Positions 31,143-35,874 of a stretch of DNA of 35,874 bases are shown here, piece after piece (position 1 is the first letter of the stretch; every line of letters begins with the position of its first letter). Under the pieces are notes generated by a model. That model did not search any database, had not been told where the DNA came from, and saw nothing but the letters and a program-made list of their open reading frames with translations. This DNA comes from a bacterium (GTDB taxonomy: Bacteria > Patescibacteria > JAEDAM01 > Absconditabacterales > Absconditicoccaceae). The stretch covers positions 1-35,874 of the forward strand of contig JAFRZH010000015.1 of NCBI GenBank assembly GCA_017442645.1. Direction: 5' to 3'. A program made the position numbers and the translations under genes.

Positions 31143-32558
31143 ATGTTTACAAAATTGACAGATAAACTAAAATCTAAAGTACAAAAAAAGAAAGAAAAAG
31201 CTGATTCTGAAAAAGAAACAGAATACCTTTGAACCCAGTCTATTGGGAAACTTATTCGAATCCAATCGTATCCAGCCATCATTGGACAATTTGTTATGGC
31301 TCTTTATAATTTTGCAGACAGAGCTTTTATCGGGAACAGTATTGGATTAGATGGACTTGCTGCTCTTACGGTTATTTTACCTGCTTATCTTATTATTTCT
31401 AGTTTTTGACTTGCTCTTTGAATTTGAGCATCAAGTATTATTTCTAGAGCATTATGAGCTAAGCAATTTGAAAAAGTCAACCAAACTTTTTGATCTTCAC
31501 AACTCGTTATCTTGATTTCAACTTTACTCCTTGTTCTCTTTTTTCTTTTTTTTCAAGATCAGATTTTAACTCTTTTTTGAGCAACTGAAGATATTATGTG
31601 ACTTGCTAGAGATTATTTTTCTATTGTAATTTTTGGACAAGTTTTTTGATGTTTTATGTTTGCAAGCACTGCTATCATTCGTGCAATTGGAGATACCAAA
31701 AGTGTTATGCTTATTAATATTGTTAGCGCATTAACCAATATTCTTCTCGATTATGTTTTTATTTTTATTTATGATTGGGGTATTAAGTGAGCTGCATGGG
31801 CAACAGTTATTAGTCAAATTGTAGCAACTTTGATTATTTTATATTATTATTTTTTTCAACAAAAGGTTATCAAACTTTCTATAAATTATTTCAAAATAAA
31901 ACGAGAATATGTCAAAGAGATTTTTCTTTTAGGAATTCCTGCTTTTTTTCGTCAAGTTATTGGAAGTATCATGATGATTTTAGTAAATAATTTTCTTGGA
32001 TCAGAATGATGAAAACAAGCTATTTCTCTTTGTTGAATTGCTCAAGGTTTAGTAGTCTTCTTCCTTACCCCTATTTTTGGAGTTACTCAAGGAATCGCTC
32101 CTATTCTTGGATACAATTATGGAGCTAAATATTATCAAAGAGTAAAAGATACTTTAAGAATTTCTATTAATGCTTTAAGCATTTTTTGAATTATTATATC
32201 ACTTATTTACTTAATTTATCCAGAATTTTTACTTAATTTCTTTGTTACTACTCCTGAAGAATTAGAACTTGCAGCAATTCCAACAAAGATTTGCATGTAT
32301 TCTTTTTTCTCTGTTGGAATTCAAATTATTATTGGAACGTATTATCAGAGTATTTGACTCTTTAAAAAAGCGTTTATTCTCTCTCTTTTAAGACAAGTCT
32401 TCGTTTTTATTCCGATTCTGTTCCTTTTTTCAAAGATTTTTCACCTTATGGGAATTTATTACACTTTTCCTATAAGTGATATTATTGCTCTTGTTATTAC
32501 GCTTTTGATTTTTAGGAAAGATTGGTTAAAATTAAGCAAGTTATCAAGTCCTCTATAA
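31143..32558 (+). CDS. MATE family multidrug/metabolite exporter
   Basis: 471 residues with twelve hydrophobic segments. MATE hallmarks include IGASSIISRALGAKQFEKVN (first repeat), FASTAIIRAIGDTKSVMLIN, GAAWATVISQ and, in the second repeat, TPIFGVTQGIAPILGYNYGA. MATE proteins export cationic drugs or metabolites using Na+ or H+ gradients. Fifteen TGA codons encode Gly, including the conserved glycines of the first repeat; Trp would not fit there. TTGAAA (31082-31087) and TAGTAT (31105-31110) with a 17-nt spacer may be the promoter. No Shine-Dalgarno is evident. A bidirectional terminator follows. Confidence 0.9.
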
Positions 32559-32570
32559 CAATAACCAAAA

Positions 32571-32599
32571 AAGAAGAGAAATCTGACTCTTCTTTTTTT
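32571..32599. terminator. bidirectional terminator with the dispersed motif as its loop
   Basis: AAGAAGAG (32571-32578) and CTCTTCTT (32587-32594) form an 8-bp stem. The loop AAATCTGA is a near-copy of the dispersed word. A T run follows on the plus strand and also on the minus strand, so it can end both the MATE and the thioredoxin transcripts. Confidence 0.85.
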
Positions 32600-32617
32600 G
32601 GGAAACAATATTTTTTC

Positions 32618-32953
32618 TTATAAAGATTTTTTTTCAATTTCTTCCATTATTTTTTCAATTTCTTCAAGAGGCATTGCTCAGATTTCTTCTTCTCTTTTTT
32701 CTCCTTTGTAAAAATAAAACATAGCTGGAATAGACATAACTTCGTATTGTCTCGCTAAATCTTCATTTTCATCTATATTTACTTTGAGAATTTTCCAATT
32801 ATTTTTTTTCTTTGCAAGTTCTTCTAAAATAGGACTTACCATCTGACACGGTCCACATCGATCAGCAAAAAAATCCACTAAAACAAAATCTGCATCTTTA
32901 ATTTCTTTTTCAAATTCCCCTTGAGAATGAATATACATTACTTTATTTTCCAT
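32618..32953 (-). CDS. thioredoxin
   Basis: 111 residues. FVLVDFFADRCGPCQMVSPI carries the redox motif CGPC, with Arg instead of the usual Trp just before it (DRCGPC for xWCGPC). VNIDENEDLARQYEVMSIPA has the cis-Pro, followed by FYFYKGEKREEEIG. No signal peptide, so cytoplasmic disulphide reduction is likely. The C-terminus is a short charged helix. Last gene of a minus-strand cluster with two small helical proteins (gap 91 nt). The Arg replacement of Trp is unusual and might alter redox potential. Confidence 0.9.
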
Positions 32954-33044
32954 TAAATTTTATTAAAAAATAAACGTTATTAGTATAGTGATTTTTTGAT
33001 TTTTTCAAGAGTTTTTATGTTTGGAAAAATTTATTTTAGAAAAC

Positions 33045-33350
33045 TTATCCTAATCTTATAAAACGTGGATTGATTTTTTTTCTAACATCAAAGAGTTGTT
33101 GTTTTAAAAAAGGAGGTACGGTTCTCTGATTTTGTTCAAACCATTTTACTTTTGCAACAATTCTCCTTTCCACCTGAAGTGCTGTATCAAAATCCATATC
33201 CATAAGTGTTTTATTCCATTCTGTGATAGCTTTTCTAATTTCCTGCCTTCTTTCTTCTTGTTGCTGTTGTCTAATTCTTAAATTTTCATTTTTTTCTTTT
33301 TGTTCTTGAGCCTTTCTGTAAGCTTCAACTTGTTCTTCGTATGCATTCAT
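33045..33350 (-). CDS. small charged coiled-coil protein
   Basis: 101 residues. The first 55 are an uninterrupted charged helix (EEQVEAYRKAQEQKEKNE, rich in Gln/Glu/Arg). The rest has WNKTLMDMDFDTALQVERRI and TVPPFLKQQLFDVRKKI. No family recognised and no membrane segment. It lies 36 nt after the 164-residue gene upstream on the same strand. It contains no TGA codon apart from none needed; the stop is TAA. Confidence 0.65.
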   Translation of the reverse strand: MNAYEEQVEAYRKAQEQKEKNENLRIRQQQQEERRQEIRKAITEWNKTLMDMDFDTALQVERRIVAKVKWFEQNQRTVPPFLKQQLFDVRKKINPRFIRLG

Positions 33351-33386
33351 TTTCTTTTAATAATAAGATAAAAATTTTTCTCTTTT

Positions 33387-33881
33387 TTAGTCTTGAGATT
33401 TTTTCTTCTTTTTCCTTAGTTTTTTGGATAATTTTTCAAAAAATCAACTCCATCCATTTAATTCTTCCTGTTTTTGATAAAATTTTCCATATTTTGCTAT
33501 CATTTCATGATATTTTTCCTGTAAGACTTGTCCCTCATAATAAAGATACTGTAATGCAGAATCATTCAATTCTCTACAATATTTTTTTAAATTTCAGTAT
33601 TCTTTTTTTCGTTCTTCACACCATTTTCTTGCTTCACTTTCATCATCAATTTCCAATTTCCAGTTTTTGATATTATTAAAAAAGCACTCAAATTGTTGGT
33701 AATATTGTTCTGAAAGTTCTTTATAAAGATCTTGTTGTTTTATACCTTTTATTACTTCTCTTCATAAAATTCCCCTAGGGTTGATAATTCATAAAAACTC
33801 TGCTAATCAAAGAATGATTTTATCTTTTATCGCATCTATTACTGTTTTATTATTAATACTTTCATCTCTTTTTACCTCCAT
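33387..33881 (-). CDS. hypothetical helical protein
   Basis: 164 residues, missed under the standard code because of TGA-Gly codons (LGLAEFLGIINP, GILGREVI, EYGNLKK, GWSGFFEK). The N-terminus has a mildly hydrophobic patch (IILGLAEFLGIINPRGILG). The rest is charged and helical with several Tyr and Trp residues, ending in a Lys-rich tail (KKLRKKKKKSQD). No family recognised. Its promoter is probably at 33910-33937, divergent from the HEPN-like/CBS gene. Confidence 0.65.
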
Positions 33882-33909
33882 TCTCTCAAATACTATCTAA
33901 AGTAGATAT

Positions 33910-33937
33910 TTTATATTTTTTATATCATAAAAGTCAA
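33910..33937 (-). promoter_or_regulatory. promoter for the 33387-33881 gene cluster
   Basis: Minus strand: TTGACT (33932-33937), a 16-nt spacer and TATAAA (33910-33915). The surrounding TAGCTTGACTTTTA also occurs before the giant surface-protein gene near 7590. Confidence 0.55.
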
Positions 33938-33970
33938 GCTATAAAAAATCTTTTTATCCAAAAGAGAATT

Positions 33971-33999
33971 TTGACAACAAAGGGGAAAATCTGTATACT
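33971..33999 (+). promoter_or_regulatory. consensus sigma70 promoter of the HEPN-like/CBS gene
   Basis: A perfect TTGACA (33971-33976), a 17-nt spacer and TATACT (33994-33999). Transcription should begin near 34006, just before ATG 34028, which supports that start over the upstream ATG at 33971. Confidence 0.8.
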
Positions 34000-34027
34000 T
34001 AAGAAAATTTTATCTTTTTATCGTATT

Positions 34028-34786
34028 ATGAGTATTGATAAAACAAAAGAACAAAAGGAAGAACAAGATCGTGTAATGAAATATCTTTCTCTTTTCAATG
34101 AAATTGATAAATATTTTGATAAAGTACTTGGAACAGAGAAATTTATGCCATACAATGATAAAATTAAACAAATTATTCAAGGACATTATCCGATTTCGTG
34201 GTTTGTTAGAATGTTTCAGAATGAACTCAAATACTTTTGAGAACTAAGAAATAACATTTCTCATGGTTTGAAAGTCGATGAATATATGTATGCTATCCCC
34301 ACACAAACTGCTATTGAAAAACTTTCTGATTTTGCAGATAAGATTGTTTCTCCGCCTCTTTGTATTGAATATTTCCGTAAAGAGGTTCATAGTGTCCAAT
34401 ATACCGATTCTCTCAAAGATCTTTTGATTGCAATTAAAGAATTTGGATATACGTATATCCCTGTTTACCAGTGAGATAAATTTTTGGGAGTCGTTACAGA
34501 AAGCGGAATTTTACAGCGATTGGCGGATGTGATGCTGGAAGAGAATTATATCGACTTGTCCAAGGCTCGCATCGAACATATGCCACTTTCCAATTCCAAT
34601 AAAGATTTTGTCTTTGCTTCGTCCAATATCAATATTTATCAAGCAGATGAAATTTTTACTTCCAAAAAGAAAAAAGGAAGAGGACTTGGGGCTCTTTTTA
34701 TTACCAAAAACGGAACTTCATCAGAAAAAATTATTGGAATGATTTCAGGAAATGATTTAGCTTTAATGGATGATTTGATCCGTTAA
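34028..34786 (+). CDS. CBS-pair protein with N-terminal HEPN-like domain
   Basis: 252 residues. The N-terminal helical domain (about 1-105) ends with FGELRNNISHGLKVDEY, where R-N-N-I-S-H fits the R-x4-6-H pattern of HEPN domains. A CBS pair follows: QYTDSLKDLLIAIKEFGYTY with YIPVYQGDKFLGVVTE (about 120-160), and ALFITKNG with KIIGMISGNDLALMDDLI (about 215-250). CBS pairs sense adenosine nucleotides. Similar helical-plus-CBS proteins are common in other bacteria. Whether the HEPN-like motif is catalytic is unknown. TGA encodes Gly in YFGELR and YQGDKF. Confidence 0.75.
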
Positions 34787-34880
34787 TAGTATCTTTCTCC
34801 AAGTAAAAAGGAAACGTTTGATGAGAATAAAAACTCAATATTGCAAGTTTCATCGTCTATCTCATACAAGACAAAAAAGA

Positions 34881-34910
34881 AAAAATCTGACTCTCCGAAA
34901 AGGAATCAGA
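34881..34910. terminator. hairpin terminator built from opposed dispersed-motif copies
   Basis: An exact motif copy (34881-34890) faces a partial reverse copy (34906-34910). TCTGA/TCAGA and TCC/GGA pair around a GAAAA loop. A T-rich tail lies on the minus strand, so it most likely terminates the endonuclease III transcript (stop at 34952). Confidence 0.65.
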
Positions 34911-34951
34911 CATAATGTTTATATTGCATGAATTTGCTGTTTTTTCAGTTT

Positions 34952-35635
34952 TTATCAAACAAAATGACACCAACTTTTCAGTGCACAACTTTCACAATGA
35001 GGATTTTTCGCTTTACAGTGATATCTTCCAAACAGGACAATCAGATTATTAGCATCTTTTTTGAGATTTTCTGGAAAAAACTTTTCTATCTGCAAGGAAG
35101 TTTCCAGCGGACTGTTCGTTTGAACAATGTCTAATCTATTCAAGACTCTATGTACATGCGTATCTACCGCAACGGTTGCTTTCTCAAAAATAACCGCTTC
35201 CACCACTTTTGCCGTTTTTATTCCGATTCCTGCTAATTGCACCAATTCAGACTCCTCTTCGGGAATAAAAAATCCCCACTGTTTTTGCTGAGCATATTCT
35301 TGGGAAGTCAGATTTTGTTTCTCTTTTTTTTGATTGAGTTCGATGAGTTGATACGAAAGTTTTTGAAGATATTTCGCTTTGTTTTTGTAATAATTGATCG
35401 ACTGCAAAGCTCTTTCAAGATCCGAAAGAGAAAACTTTTCAATATCTCGAGGAGTTTTCAAAGTTTGAAATAAAGACTGTGTCACCTTATTCACTTGTTT
35501 ATCCGTCGTCTGAGCGGACAACATTACCGCAACTAAACATTGATACGGATTGGAAAATTGTAATTCACTTTCCGCTTGCGGATAAAGCCTTTTGAGATAG
35601 TTCATCAAGGTTTCGATTTTTTCCTTTTTTGTCAT
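34952..35635 (-). CDS. nth: endonuclease III (DNA glycosylase/AP lyase)
   Basis: 227 residues. FSNPYQCLVAVMLSAQTTDK is the Nth N-terminal signature. The helix-hairpin-helix LVQLAGIGIKTAKVVEAVIF is followed by VAVDTHVHRVLNRLDIV with catalytic Asp. The Lys of the usual LPGVGRKTA loop is kept in GIGIKTA. The 4Fe-4S cluster cysteines are present (CKAKNPHCESCALKSWC). It excises oxidised pyrimidines in base excision repair. The usual length is about 210; ATG 35635 was chosen because the upstream extension is hydrophobic and unlike the family. The final codon is TGA (Gly) directly before TAA, a possible relic stop. Confidence 0.9.
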
Positions 35636-35705
35636 CAGTGTAAGAAAGATAAAGTATGGGAAGTATATCAAAAAAAGAAAAGAATAAAAGTCTGAATATG
35701 AATTC

Positions 35706-35740
35706 AAACAAAAAAGCCCCTCGGAAGAAGGACTTTTTTT
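35706..35740. terminator. probable bidirectional terminator upstream of nth
   Basis: AAAAAGCCCCT and AAGGACTTTTTTT form an imperfect stem (AAAAAG/CTTTTT plus CC/GG) around CGGAAGA, with T runs on both strands. It would end a transcript entering from beyond 35750. Beyond it (35750-35874) I see only two small palindromes, CTCTTGA/TCAAGAG and ATCCC/GGGAT, and no gene I can support. Confidence 0.5.
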
Positions 35741-35874
35741 GAATCTCACCGATACAAGAAAGAAAAAGAGAAACAGATGATACTCTCTTGATTACCTCAA
35801 GAGAAGGTTTGTTTGTCAAATTTTTTATTAAGTTATTAGAATAGTAGTCTATCCCCACGTTCCCGTAGGGATGC

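Noticed and set aside
31143..32558. UGA read as tryptophan (code 4) or selenocysteine
   Set aside because: TGA positions match conserved glycines in MATE, Nudix and DUF456 families; TGG is used for Trp, and the number of TGA codons excludes selenocysteine.
35565..35858. 97-codon minus-strand ORF upstream of nth
   Set aside because: It overlaps nth in another frame, runs through a terminator-like hairpin and has no recognisable features.
35836..35874. Start of an rRNA or tRNA at the window edge
   Set aside because: Only a short ATCCC/GGGAT hairpin is visible; no conserved RNA core or cloverleaf can be formed.

Overview
This window comes from a low-GC bacterium that reads UGA as glycine (genetic code 25), as in the Candidate Phyla Radiation lineages Absconditabacteria (SR1) and Gracilibacteria. 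Nearly every long gene contains in-frame TGA codons. Many fall on family-invariant glycines, such as the Nudix box, the MATE core, the DUF456 glycines and the ComF zinc-ribbon region. Genes end only in TAA or TAG. Any annotation with code 11 breaks these genes into fragments; coordinates here use code 25.

Layout. 1-2130 (+): the tail of an upstream gene, a hypothetical gene with an unclear 5' end, and a lipoprotein. 2113-13855 (-): an FkbM methyltransferase, a 1582-residue surface protein (acidic linker, InlB B-repeats, FISUMP domain, ConA-like domain, SLH-like C-terminus), then a three-gene set of a calpain-like cysteine peptidase, a 1326-residue helical protein and a Pro/Gln-rich protein. 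14029-16742: a KH-domain ATPase lacking the usual PIN domain, a Nudix hydrolase, a short ORF and an ASCH protein. 16749-19576: a DUF262-HNH nuclease, palindromic repeats, an EcoRI-type adenine methyltransferase and MITE-like inverted repeats, together resembling a small defence or mobile island. 19718-25937: two small membrane proteins, PrmC, a CNNM/CorC-type transporter, a GH26-like glycosidase with a DUF456 membrane protein, ComF and tRNA-Arg(CCG). 25946-30924 (-): an operon of three exported, cysteine-containing proteins of unknown function. 31143-35635: MATE exporter, thioredoxin, two small helical proteins, a HEPN-like/CBS protein and endonuclease III.

The most unusual signal is a dispersed 10-mer, AAAARTCTGA (extended AATAAAARTCTGAYT). 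By eye it occurs 27 times exactly, in both orientations, in genes and between them, and sometimes within terminator hairpins. Base composition alone predicts fewer than one. It behaves like a DNA uptake sequence or another genome-wide recognition word. ComF in the window fits a competence reading but does not prove it.

The strongest candidate for an undescribed system is the set at 7693-13855: a peptidase with a readable calpain Gln-Cys-His-Asn signature, translationally coupled to a huge helical protein and preceded by a Pro/Gln-rich protein. All assignments come from reading the sequence; no database search was run.
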